Shown: piece by piece, positions 18,128 through 25,916 of the stretch
How the letters are laid out: each line of letters opens with the position of its first letter
Position numbering within the stretch: position 1 is the stretch's first letter
Assembly (NCBI GenBank): GCA_021372375.1
Contig: JAJFUN010000078.1
Coordinates: forward strand, 40,421-104,420
Direction: 5' to 3'
Origin: Pelosinus sp.
GTDB lineage: Bacteria; Bacillota; Negativicutes; Propionisporales; Propionisporaceae
DNA: 64,000 bases
Translations under genes and position numbers: made by a program
The notes under the pieces: model-generated
What the model was told of the DNA's origin: nothing
The model's input: only the letters and a program-made list of their open reading frames with translations
Database searches by the model: none

Positions 18128-19612
18128 CTAATTTGCCAGCTCAGCAAGGCGGCTCTCATCTAGACCCTGGGTCGACAGAGTTTCAACCAGCCGGCCTGAC
18201 TGCATGACCATAACACGATTACAGTTTGTGAGCACCTCCGGCAAGTCATCCGAGATAATAATCACCGTAAGTCCATGTTTTGCTAAGCGTTTTACCAACT
18301 CGTAAATATCAAATTTAGCACCGATATCTACACCAACCGTCGGTCCATTTAATATTAATACCTTAAGGTCAAGCGCCAGCCATTTGGCTAAAACACATTT
18401 TTGCTGATTGCCGCCCGACAATGTCCCCACAGGGTCTTCAATATTATGAAGAGCGATAGACAACTCTTTAGCCCAATGCTCTGTCATTTTCTCAATCTGA
18501 GTACGATCAATTTTACCTAAGCAGTTGGCATAATCATGCCATTTTTCTATGGAAATATTATCTACTATTGGCTGAGATAGGAAGAGTCCTTCCGTAACAC
18601 GATCCGAAGGCAAATAGCCTATACCATTTTCAATGCCCTGCTTAATTGAACGGATTTCCACCTTTTTTCCTTCAATAAAAATTTCGCCTGAATCTGCAGC
18701 ATGATAACCAAATAAAGTCTCTGCTAATTCCGTACGGCCTGATCCTAACAGACCTGTTATACCAACAATTTCACCTTGCTTAAGACTAAAACTCACATCC
18801 TTAAAACCGTTTTTCAGCGAAAGATTCTTGACTTCAAGGACGTTTTGCGCATTTTCCCTTGTATATTCATAGTGCGAAGAAATTATTTCACGCCCCGTCA
18901 TATAATAGGTAAACTTATTCTGGTCAAGCTCGCTCGTATTTCCCGATGCGACATTTTTCCCACTGCGAAAAATCGTAAATCGTTCCGCAATCTCGAACAC
19001 CTCATCGAGTTTATGTGAAACAAACAGCACCGCTATGCCTTGCGCCTGTAACTGCTTAATGATTTTAAACAAGGATTTAACTTCGCGCTTGGTTATAGCT
19101 GTCGTCGGCTCATCCATAATGATGAGCTTGGCGTCATTGAGCAATGCCCGACTAATGGCAATCATTTGCCGCATACCAACCGTAAGATTTTCCACGGTCT
19201 CATCTAAATCAATTTTAAAACCGATTTTAGCTACCGCTGCTTCGGCAATCTTACGCATACGCGCTTTACTCACAAACTTTCTACTTGCTGCGACTTCCAT
19301 ATTGATTGCAAGATTTTCCATAACTGTAAGGTTTGGGAATAAAGATAAGTCCTGGTAAATAACCTGTATACCATTTGCGATGGCTTGTTTTGGGTTCATT
19401 TTTTCATATTTGGTGCCATCGATTTCAATTGTCCCGGAATCCAGTGTATAGAAGCCTGAAATAATATTGATAATTGTCGATTTACCACAGCCATTTTCAC
19501 CTGCCAGGCAATGAATTTCTCCCTTTTTAATCTCAAGGTTTACGCCATCAAGTGCCTTAACTCCACCAAAATATTTCTTAATATTTTCTGCTTTTATAAT
19601 ATAATCTGACAC
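18128..19612 (-). CDS. Sugar ABC transporter ATPase, RbsA/LsrA type
   Basis: Double-domain CUT2 ATPase, about 494 residues. The N-terminal half has Walker A GENGCGKST, signature LTVGMRQMIAISRALL and Walker B LIIMDEPTTAI. The C-terminal half has the degenerate Walker A GLLGSGRTELAET and signature LSGGNQQKCVLAKWL, as usual for this class. I chose GTG at 19612 because GGGGGGGAG lies six bases upstream; the longer frame from 19693 adds a non-homologous 27 residues. It follows the binding-protein gene and precedes the two permeases. Confidence 0.92.
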   Translation of the reverse strand: MSDYIIKAENIKKYFGGVKALDGVNLEIKKGEIHCLAGENGCGKSTIINIISGFYTLDSGTIEIDGTKYEKMNPKQAIANGIQVIYQDLSLFPNLTVMENLAINMEVAASRKFVSKARMRKIAEAAVAKIGFKIDLDETVENLTVGMRQMIAISRALLNDAKLIIMDEPTTAITKREVKSLFKIIKQLQAQGIAVLFVSHKLDEVFEIAERFTIFRSGKNVASGNTSELDQNKFTYYMTGREIISSHYEYTRENAQNVLEVKNLSLKNGFKDVSFSLKQGEIVGITGLLGSGRTELAETLFGYHAADSGEIFIEGKKVEIRSIKQGIENGIGYLPSDRVTEGLFLSQPIVDNISIEKWHDYANCLGKIDRTQIEKMTEHWAKELSIALHNIEDPVGTLSGGNQQKCVLAKWLALDLKVLILNGPTVGVDIGAKFDIYELVKRLAKHGLTVIIISDDLPEVLTNCNRVMVMQSGRLVETLSTQGLDESRLAELAN

Positions 19613-19718
19613 TTCTTCTCCCCCCCTTGCTTCTACACAATACTTATTAGCTATGGCGGCACTAGTTATCGGCAAAAGTGATGCGGCACTCACTGCCGCA
19701 TCCCCTTTGCCTAATCCT

Positions 19719-20801
19719 TTAGAAATTGTAGTTATCTACGTTATCCTTATTAATAGCAATCCAGCCTGCTCCCATAAACAGTGTTGGATTATCCTTGCTC
19801 TGGAGAAGCTTGCTATAGGACTTCAAGCCAAGATCGGCGCCATCTGTAATCTTTTTACCCTCGAGAATTTGACGAGCCATTACGCACATTGCATAGCCAG
19901 CTTCTGCCGGATCCCACAACGTAATATACGAAAGTGATCCATCTTTAATAAGCGAGCGGCATTCATTTGGCATACCAGTACCAACAACGAAAGCTTTTCC
20001 TTTAAGACCAAGTTCATTAATAGCACGAGCAATGCCCGGTGTATCCATGGAAGAAGTACCTACAAAACCCTTAACTTCTGAATGTGACTTCATGACTTCC
20101 TTCGCAACCTGATATGCTTTTTCTGAATTATTTTCCGATTCTACACGTTTTGGATTATCAAGCAGCTGCAGCCCCGAATATTTAGCCTGCTGCTCCGCAA
20201 CAGCACCATTTGCCCATTCATTCTGAGATGCGTTCGTAAGATGGGCAACCATGGTTGTATAAACGCCTTTACCGCCCATGGATTCTTGCAGCTTATCCAT
20301 AATGAAAGCACCATACCCAGCATTATTGAAAGCCTCTAGATCATAATCTACATTTTTGCAACTTGAGCCCTCATGTGTGATAACAATGATGCCCTTATCG
20401 CGTGCTTCTTTCAGTACAGGATCACAAGCCGCCGGATCAACCGGTACAACACAAAGGGCATTGATTCCCTGATTGATAACATCCTGAATAACCTGTACCT
20501 GCTGTGCGGCATCCGTTGAAGCAGGACCTTTTTGGTAAGCATTGATGCCAGTATCACCGGCATACTGTTTAACACCTTGCTCCATGCGGGCAAACCAGCC
20601 ATTTGACGAGTCCTTTACAACAACTGCGATTTTCCAATCCTTCTTTTCGCCTTTTGTTGCTACATCCGTTGTTTCAACAACTTTTTTTACAGATGTCTTG
20701 GCGGAATCAGGTTTTTGACTTTTAGAATCACCGCCGCAGCCAGCTAAACCAACACAGAAAATTAATCCTAGTGCAACTGCTAAATACTTTTTCTTATTCA
20801 T
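19719..20801 (-). CDS. Sugar-binding lipoprotein (LsrB/RhaS-like)
   Basis: Extracytoplasmic binding protein of the CUT2 importer, 360 residues. The signal peptide ends in the lipobox VGLAGC. The type 1 periplasmic-binding fold begins WKIAVVVKDSSNGWFARMEQ near residue 55; DVINQGINALCVVPVDPAAC, a VITHEGSS segment and LWDPAEAGYAMC follow. The last resembles AI-2 and rhamnose-type binding proteins (LsrB, RhaS) more than ribose RbsB. GGAGGG precedes the ATG. The actual ligand cannot be read from sequence; a deoxy- or branched pentose is possible given the DeoC neighbour. Confidence 0.85.
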   Translation of the reverse strand: MNKKKYLAVALGLIFCVGLAGCGGDSKSQKPDSAKTSVKKVVETTDVATKGEKKDWKIAVVVKDSSNGWFARMEQGVKQYAGDTGINAYQKGPASTDAAQQVQVIQDVINQGINALCVVPVDPAACDPVLKEARDKGIIVITHEGSSCKNVDYDLEAFNNAGYGAFIMDKLQESMGGKGVYTTMVAHLTNASQNEWANGAVAEQQAKYSGLQLLDNPKRVESENNSEKAYQVAKEVMKSHSEVKGFVGTSSMDTPGIARAINELGLKGKAFVVGTGMPNECRSLIKDGSLSYITLWDPAEAGYAMCVMARQILEGKKITDGADLGLKSYSKLLQSKDNPTLFMGAGWIAINKDNVDNYNF

Positions 20802-20818
20802 AAAATTCCCTCCTCAAT

Positions 20819-21265
20819 TTACATGACGCCTTTTTGTAATATAATACAGCCATACGGCTGCCGTTCTCCCGTAGATACAGTAACAAACGCCGTTTTTCCC
20901 TTTTCATAAAAATCAAATCTATCAATAAATCCTATGCACTCTTCTCCTTTAGGCTCATTGCGCTTAACGGCAGCACTGAAGTCTTCCCAAACCTTAGGCT
21001 TTTCCATCTTACCCTTTAAATGATCCATAATGTCCATAATCATCACAGGGTGCTCTACGTAATCGACATCAAGCGGCATGAGCTGAAGTACTGCATCAAC
21101 CATCTCTGCTGCGCCAATACCGTCAGCATTAATTGTAATGCCGTTTTTCGCCATAGATACCGCCGGATAAAAATCATCAGCGATTACAATAAGATCACCA
21201 TGCCCCATATCGGCCAATGCTTTTAATAAATCTGGATTAATACATTTAGGAATTCCTTTTAGCAT
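20819..21265 (-). CDS. RbsD/FucU family sugar mutarotase
   Basis: Cytoplasmic mutarotase that interconverts sugar anomers, 148 residues. Family marks are the opening GIPKCINPDLLKALADMGHG with the catalytic histidine of the MGHGD motif, the IVIADDFYPA segment, and the C-terminal RQPYGCIILQKGV. The length and KALADMGHGD fit FucU (fucose mutarotase) better than ribose pyranase RbsD. GGAGGAAGGG precedes the ATG. It sits between the PfkB kinase and the binding protein, consistent with preparing the imported sugar for phosphorylation. Confidence 0.87.
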   Translation of the reverse strand: MLKGIPKCINPDLLKALADMGHGDLIVIADDFYPAVSMAKNGITINADGIGAAEMVDAVLQLMPLDVDYVEHPVMIMDIMDHLKGKMEKPKVWEDFSAAVKRNEPKGEECIGFIDRFDFYEKGKTAFVTVSTGERQPYGCIILQKGVM

Positions 21266-21286
21266 ATCCCTTCCTCCAATCTACTT

Positions 21287-22216
21287 TTAAATTGTTGACC
21301 GTTGAAGAAATGCATCTACCTCCTTTCGCGTCGGCATCGCCGGAGTTGTGCCAATTTTCTGAACGGAAAGTGCAGCCAGCGCACTTGCAAAGCGGGAAGC
21401 CTCCCAAAGGTCTTTACCCTCTGATAAAGCTGTCAAAAGACCACCATTAAATGCGTCTCCTGCTCCCGTGGTATCGACTGCATCAACCTTAAATGCACTG
21501 ATAATATCCTCACGTCCGTGATCAGAAATGAACACTCCTCGTTCACCTAATGTTATTAAAACGACTTGGACGCCTTTATCATAAAATACTTGCGCGGCCT
21601 TTTTCGCTGCAGCCAAACCATCTATATGTATGCCTGTCATCATTTCGGCTTCGACCTCATTGGGCGTCACCATATAAACCTTTGATAAAAATTCGTCACT
21701 GACTGGCTGATAAGGAGCTGTATTTAAAATGACCTTGCAGCCACATTCGTTAGCAATTTCAACAACTCGCTCATTTGCATCCTGATTGACCTCCAGCTGC
21801 AAAAGCACATAAGCGCACTGGCTAAAAAGCGGCCTCAAAGCATCCACTTCCTGTGCCGTAATCGTACTGCAGGCGCCTGGCACAATAATAATTTCATTCT
21901 GGCTTGTTTGTTCATCCACCATAATTATTGCAGAACCTGTACTAACATCTTTATTATAAAGTATGTACTCTTTGCTCCAAGCCAGCTCATCCATTGTCTT
22001 GAGCGCAACATCGGCAAATGTATCATGTCCAACCTTGGTAATCATGGCAATGTCTGCGCCTGATTTATACGCAGCCACACCCTGATTGAAACCCTTACCG
22101 CCTGCTCCCATCTTAAATACAGAGCCCTTAACCGTTTCGCCCGCCTTCGGCAAATGCGACGCTCGTGCCATCAGATCAACAACAAAGCTTCCAAAAACCG
22201 CAACTTTTTTTCCCAT
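21287..22216 (-). CDS. PfkB family carbohydrate kinase (ribokinase-like)
   Basis: Cytoplasmic ATP-dependent sugar kinase, 309 residues, of the ribokinase branch. Substrate-binding start VFGSFVVDLMARASHLPKAG, the glycine motif MGAGGKGFNQGVAAYKSGAD, NTAPYQPV and the catalytic signature DTTGAGDAFNGGLLTAL with its base aspartate are all intact. It would phosphorylate the imported sugar (ribose, deoxyribose or a relative). It follows the SIS gene by 15 bases and precedes the mutarotase gene. Confidence 0.9.
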   Translation of the reverse strand: MGKKVAVFGSFVVDLMARASHLPKAGETVKGSVFKMGAGGKGFNQGVAAYKSGADIAMITKVGHDTFADVALKTMDELAWSKEYILYNKDVSTGSAIIMVDEQTSQNEIIIVPGACSTITAQEVDALRPLFSQCAYVLLQLEVNQDANERVVEIANECGCKVILNTAPYQPVSDEFLSKVYMVTPNEVEAEMMTGIHIDGLAAAKKAAQVFYDKGVQVVLITLGERGVFISDHGREDIISAFKVDAVDTTGAGDAFNGGLLTALSEGKDLWEASRFASALAALSVQKIGTTPAMPTRKEVDAFLQRSTI

Positions 22217-22231
22217 AAAAACTCCCCCTTA

Positions 22232-22792
22232 TCATTCAATATTACGATGGCGCAGCTCCATCTGCCCATGGGATAAATTCATTTTATCCGCTAGCAGCAT
22301 AACAATAACATCAAAAAGGAGAAACAAATGCTGCTCAAATAGATTTCCCATAGGCTGAACAGATTTCACTACCCTCATATCACTGCCTTTATAGACACAT
22401 GCAGGCACAAACAAAGAATATTCAGCCTCTTGCGGCGTCCTTTCCAGCGGCGCACCCGTGATAACAAGGCGACTAGCGCCTGTTTTCCCCGCCTGATCAA
22501 GCAGATAATCAATATAGCCTATCTTGCCGCAGCCATTAACTGCAATAAATAAATCTCCACTTTGCATACCTGGCGTTGTATCATCCCAAAGCCAATGAGT
22601 TTCCTTTCCTAGATGCATCAGCCGCATCGCAAAGCTGCGAGCAGCAATTCCTTCACGTCCGCAACCGGTTACAAAAATGCGTTTAGCTTTCATAATCAGC
22701 TGCATCATACTTGCTAATTGCAGCTCATCTTGCGCCGCAAAAACTTGCCGATGCTCTTCAAGTAATACTTCGTAAAGTTCCCTATAACTCAT
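22232..22792 (-). CDS. SIS-domain sugar isomerase, HxlB-like
   Basis: A 186-residue single SIS-domain protein resembling 6-phospho-3-hexuloisomerase (HxlB/PHI). Visible family features are IFVTGCGREGIAARSFAMRL, MHLGKETHW, GDLFIAVNGCGKIGYIDYLL and a C-terminal PMGNLFEQHLFLLFDVIVML. HxlB proteins normally have GxGRSG and SGSGET; here they read GCGREG and NGCGKIG, so the substrate probably differs. The start at 22792 overlaps the lacI stop (ATGA). No HxlA partner is present. I infer isomerisation of the phosphosugar before DeoC cleavage. Confidence 0.8.
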   Translation of the reverse strand: MSYRELYEVLLEEHRQVFAAQDELQLASMMQLIMKAKRIFVTGCGREGIAARSFAMRLMHLGKETHWLWDDTTPGMQSGDLFIAVNGCGKIGYIDYLLDQAGKTGASRLVITGAPLERTPQEAEYSLFVPACVYKGSDMRVVKSVQPMGNLFEQHLFLLFDVIVMLLADKMNLSHGQMELRHRNIE

Positions 22793-23835
22793 TTTTTCGC
22801 TCCATTCCACTTCTCCGACCCCCGAAGGATCAGCCTTGTCGGCAGAAAGACTTCTTGCCGGCAAGGTATCTCATTTTCATTGCTAGTGCCAAGTTCCTCT
22901 AAGCGTCTGGTTAAAAGCTCAATGGCATGGCAGCCCATGCTATATACGTCTCGATCCACAACACTCAAGTGAATATGGGTATATTTTAAAACCTCCATAT
23001 CATCAAAGCCAATCATTGAAATGTCTTCACCGAGTTTCAGCCCTTTTTCCGTAATATAATGAAGACAGCCCAGCGAAGTCATATTATTTGATGAAAAAAT
23101 TGCAGTCGGCGGCTCTGTTTGCTGCATAAGAGTGTGCATAAGCTCATAAGCCAATTTTTCATGAAAATTCCCCTGCAGCACATAACGATTTTCTGGCTTA
23201 ATACTCCATTTTTCTAAGGCTGCTACATACCCTAGCCAACGCTCATTTCCTGGACGAGAGTTTTCTGGTCCCTTTATAGTGGCAATACGGCGATGACCTT
23301 CTCTTAAGAGACAGTCGACAGCAGCATAAGAACCATTGAAATCTTCGGAAAACACACCATTCAAACGACAATTTTTAAGGCCGCGATCAACAAGGACAAC
23401 CGGAACACCAGCCTTTTCAAACTCAAGTAACCGCTTACAAGTTTCGGCATTGTTTTCATCAATAGGAATAACAATAATACCGCTTAAACGTTCAGCCTTA
23501 ACTGAACAAAAAAACCGATGCTCTTTCTCTACACTGTCATCTGTTCCATATAAAAAGACATTGTAACCATATCGTTCTGAAGCATTTGTCAACCCGCGCA
23601 AAAGCTGTGAAAAAAAGGGGTTTTCAATATCCGGTATTAAAAATCCAATATTCAGGGTATTCCCCGTGCTAAGCTTGCGGGCTAAAGCATTAGGCGTATA
23701 ATTCATCTCATAAATAATATCTAAAATCTTTTTTTTCGTTTCTTCCCGCACATGCGGTTTATTATTGAGAACCCTTGATACGGTTGCTGATGAAACACCT
23801 GCCTTTTTCGCAATATCATATATATTAATGCTCAT
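22789..23835 (-). CDS. LacI family transcriptional regulator
   Basis: DNA-binding repressor, 348 residues. The N-terminal helix-turn-helix reads INIYDIAKKAGVSSATVSRV, then the hinge helix NALARKLSTGNTLNIGFLIP. The effector domain has NPFFSQLLRGL and GVPVVLVDRG, typical of ribose/purine-type LacI proteins. First gene of the sugar operon, so it is autoregulated: an AACCGGTT palindrome lies 35-40 bases upstream of its start, between the promoter and the gene. Confidence 0.92.
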   Translation of the reverse strand: MSINIYDIAKKAGVSSATVSRVLNNKPHVREETKKKILDIIYEMNYTPNALARKLSTGNTLNIGFLIPDIENPFFSQLLRGLTNASERYGYNVFLYGTDDSVEKEHRFFCSVKAERLSGIIVIPIDENNAETCKRLLEFEKAGVPVVLVDRGLKNCRLNGVFSEDFNGSYAAVDCLLREGHRRIATIKGPENSRPGNERWLGYVAALEKWSIKPENRYVLQGNFHEKLAYELMHTLMQQTEPPTAIFSSNNMTSLGCLHYITEKGLKLGEDISMIGFDDMEVLKYTHIHLSVVDRDVYSMGCHAIELLTRRLEELGTSNENEIPCRQEVFLPTRLILRGSEKWNGAKK

Positions 23836-23864
23836 TTTTTAGATTCCTTTACTTCTTTACATTT

Positions 23865-23912
23865 TTGTAACCGGTTTTAATTTTATTTTAGCAAACTTTT
23901 CTAAATTGTCAA
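23865..23912 (-). promoter_or_regulatory. Promoter and LacI-type operator of the sugar operon
   Basis: On the minus strand, TTGACA (23907-23912) and TAAAAT (23885-23890) are 16 bases apart. Just downstream lies TTAAAACCGGTTACAA (23865-23880), centred on the perfect palindrome AACCGGTT with the central CG of LacI/PurR-family operators. This is where the operon's own LacI protein is expected to bind. Confidence 0.75.
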
Positions 23913-23965
23913 TATATTTTCTCTTTTTTTGGTAACATGAATTACAAGCAGCCTTGACCATCATC

Positions 23966-24022
23966 AAAAAAATCAAGGCCAAGCACCAGAGATTCTCTCT
24001 TTATGCTTAGCCTTGATTTTTT
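23966..24022. terminator. Bidirectional terminator
   Basis: AAAAAATCAAGGCCAAGCA and TGCTTAGCCTTGATTTTTT form a 19-bp stem with one mismatch, with A- and T-runs built into the arms. On the minus strand it follows the 53-residue peptide gene. Confidence 0.85.
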
Positions 24023-24064
24023 GAACTGCTAAATCAGTTTTTTATTGTTCGTGTACTCTACATT

Positions 24065-24226
24065 CTACTGAAGGTCATCCGCCGAAAATGTGTCTACACC
24101 AACTACATATTTCATGTCAGCTGTATTACTGCTCTCAGCTTCTTTCGCTAGGAAATTATTATTTAAATCCGCTTGCCCGTCAATATTTTTCCCATTCCAT
24201 TGGCGATATACTTTTTCCTTGCTCAA
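24065..24226 (-). CDS. Small peptide gene, 53 residues
   Basis: A short gene supported by a strong ribosome site (GGGAGGTG) seven bases before a TTG start at 24226, and by the terminator 43 bases after the TAG. The product is hydrophilic and cytoplasmic, starting MSKEKVYRQWNGKNIDGQAD and rich in Asn, Lys and acidic residues; it has no signal peptide, cysteine or membrane segment. I do not recognise a family. Composition and size are like small spore coat or acid-soluble spore proteins, but this is only a resemblance. Another peptide gene of similar style lies 128 bases upstream. Confidence 0.55.
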   Translation of the reverse strand: MSKEKVYRQWNGKNIDGQADLNNNFLAKEAESSNTADMKYVVGVDTFSADDLQ

Positions 24227-24308
24227 ATTAGACACCTCCCTAACTTTTTAAAACGCAACTAAATTAAATACACTCATTGCTATGGTTTACTAGCTAGCAT
24301 AAAAATTA

Positions 24309-24339
24309 CAAAATGACGTCAAAAAATGACGTCATTTTG
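24309..24339 (-). terminator. Terminator after the repeat-peptide gene
   Basis: CAAAATGACGTCA and TGACGTCATTTTG form a perfect 13-bp stem with a short T/A loop, followed on the minus strand by TAATTTTTATG. It lies 16 bases beyond the stop of the 62-residue peptide. Confidence 0.7.
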
Positions 24340-24354
24340 TTGACAGACTAATGC

Positions 24355-24543
24355 CTATTTATAATCATTATTAGCATCAGACTTTGCAGTCAAAGTACCA
24401 TACTTAGTTTTACTAGCTTGCTGTTTACTTGAGCTAGTAGACTCTGAAAAAGTAGAGCTAGAGTAATCATTGTTAGCATCTTGCGTAGCTGTTAGTGTAC
24501 CATACTTTTCCTTACTTTGCTGCTGACTCTTAGTATTTTCCAT
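24355..24543 (-). CDS. Small peptide with duplicated KYGTLTA-DANNDY unit
   Basis: A 62-residue hydrophilic peptide with GGGGG eight to ten bases before its ATG. It is built from two copies of a 15-residue unit, KYGTLTATQDANNDY and KYGTLTAKSDANNDY, joined by a linker of Ser, Gln and Lys. There is no signal peptide or cysteine. An internal duplication with Gln/Ser-rich linkers recalls gamma-type small acid-soluble spore proteins, though the sequence is not that family. I infer a possible spore-stored protein. Own terminator downstream. Confidence 0.6.
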   Translation of the reverse strand: MENTKSQQQSKEKYGTLTATQDANNDYSSSTFSESTSSSKQQASKTKYGTLTAKSDANNDYK

Positions 24544-24721
24544 ATGATAATCCCCCTTTGTATTTTAGTGTCATGATACTTTCTTAGTATCTAACAAAAC
24601 GCAAATTTTCATACTTGAATGATTTGTCAATGGATTTTTCAGCTAAACAAACTACAATCTGCCACGCCTTACCGTATAGGATTTCCATTTTTTGAGTATA
24701 CTTTTACTAGGAGGTGATATC

Positions 24722-24838
24722 ATGTCATTCAAAGACTTATCGAACGCAATCAAAAACTGCAGCTCCGAAAATGGAGCCAATAAAGAGTCCAAATCAAGTA
24801 CAACCAAACCCACGGATAATAATAACCCTAAAAAATGA
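24722..24838 (+). CDS. 38-residue peptide with consensus ribosome site
   Basis: Begins at ATG 24722 with a near-perfect AGGAGGTGATATC just upstream and ends at TGA 24838, 24 bases before a very strong terminator. The peptide starts MSFKDLSNAIKNCSSENGAN and ends in a Lys/Ser/Thr/Asn/Pro-rich tail (DNNNPKK), with one cysteine at residue 13. It is too short for domain assignment. The combination of ideal translation signals and dedicated terminator makes translation likely. Confidence 0.55.
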   Translation: MSFKDLSNAIKNCSSENGANKESKSSTTKPTDNNNPKK

Positions 24839-24862
24839 TTTGCATGAAATATAGTATAACGA

Positions 24863-24917
24863 CAATGGCGCAATAAAAAATCACTCCGCAAAAGAGTGAT
24901 TTTTTATTGCGCCATTG
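24863..24917. terminator. Perfect long bidirectional terminator
   Basis: CAATGGCGCAATAAAAAATC on the left is exactly matched on the right, continuing through ACTC/GAGT with a seven-base loop. This gives a 24-bp perfect stem with internal A/T runs. It closes the 38-residue peptide gene and could stop transcription from either side. Confidence 0.88.
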
Positions 24918-25086
24918 CGGCAGCCTTGCGACTTGGTTGATCAGCATTTTCGGCAGATAATGAATAGCTGTCAGCCGCTGATTTTGATTTATTAACACAC
25001 TAATACTATTTGGAATATTCGTCATTTTGTAACAAGAAGTTAATTTATCCAGCCAATGTTTAAGTCCCGTACTTCTACTACAAACT

Positions 25087-25107
25087 AAAAAAGCCACGAA
25101 AAGTGAC
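25087..25107 (-). terminator. Minus-strand terminator of an apparently non-coding region
   Basis: On the minus strand GTCAC pairs with GTGGC across a TTTTC loop and is followed by six Ts. No protein gene ends just before it on that strand, so it may end a non-coding transcript from the repeat region 25.15-25.83 kb. Confidence 0.5.
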
Positions 25108-25356
25108 TATCGAATTTACTTTCTGCTAAAACTTATCAGCCCATGCTATCTATTGCGCAATTTATTATGCGCCGGAATACTTGAGTATATAAAGGAACCC
25201 GTAATGATCTACGCTACAGCCAATACCGATCATTACATACCTATACGCAGACTTTCGCCTACCCACAAGCATTACACCACCGATATTGACCTTTGCTCGA
25301 CTGCTAAAGATACCTGCCGAACCTACTGCAATCGTTAGACTGCAATAGACCCTTTT

Positions 25357-25477
25357 GAGACTGCTTTAAAAACCCCATCTGCGTTGTTGCTTCTGCGATG
25401 CTCGTTACAACGTACTTCGGTACAGTTTCACTGCGCTTCTCGTCGCGCCTAGCATCTGGAGCTTTTAAAGCAGTCTC
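25357..25477. repeat. 121-bp element with 15-bp terminal inverted repeats
   Basis: Starts GAGACTGCTTTAAAA and ends with the exact reverse complement. The interior (CCCATCTGCGTTGTTGC near the left end, CGCGCCTAGCATCTGG near the right) is shared with the second copy at 25606. No open frame. It looks like a small non-autonomous palindromic element. Confidence 0.75.
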
Positions 25478-25605
25478 TCTCCAGCACCCCCAGCAGTCTT
25501 AGCTCGACCGCCATACATCCCTTTCGACCACACGACAACAGTTAGGCTGCCATACAGCCTTGGGAGACATATAACGATCTGCCCGCCGACCCATACCGAG
25601 CCTTA

Positions 25606-25731
25606 GAGACTGCTCTAAAAACCCCATCTGCGTTGTTACTCCTGCGATGCTCCCATGCAACGTACATTATTAGTACAGTTACTGCTGCGCTTCTCGGTGC
25701 GCCTAGCATCTGGAGCTTTTAGAACAGTCTC
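25606..25731. repeat. 126-bp second copy of the palindromic element
   Basis: Starts GAGACTGCTCTAAAA and ends with its reverse complement except for one base. Compared with the first copy it carries small insertions in the middle (around 25650-25675) but keeps CCCATCTGCGTTGTT and GCGCCTAGCATCTGG. Compensating changes in the two arms (GCTTTA/TAAAGC versus GCTCTA/TAGAAC) suggest that pairing is partly maintained. Confidence 0.75.
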
Positions 25732-25916
25732 TTGCGACCCGATATGAATCTTTGGCCGACCAATGCCGAACACCTTGCGATATCCGACACCAGTCTTGGC
25801 TCGACCATTACGAATCCCTTACGCTAATTATTATGTCACAAAATGACCTTACTATACCTTACAATAAATACCAATATAAATTAAGTTACAGATCCTCCAA
25901 CAAGCCCCTATCCCTT

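Larger units (their letters stand above)
25150..25830. repeat. Gene-free tract of degenerate ~20-23-bp units
   Basis: No coding region is supported. Read on the minus strand the tract breaks into imperfect units that mostly begin AAG and end GGTCG plus two or three bases, for example AAGGTGTTCGGCATTGGTCG, AAGGGATTCGTAATGGTCGA, AAAGATTCATATCGGGTCGC and AAGGGATGTATGGCGGTCGA. Units differ too much in length and sequence for a CRISPR array. Two larger palindromic elements (25357-25477 and 25606-25731) sit exactly at unit boundaries. Confidence 0.55.

Noticed and set aside
24828..25097. 89-codon minus-strand open frame
   Set aside because: It runs through the perfect terminator at 24863-24917, has no ribosome site and has an atypical composition.
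25150..25830. Possible CRISPR array
   Set aside because: The units are too variable in sequence and length, and no constant repeat alternates with unique spacers. No cas genes lie nearby.
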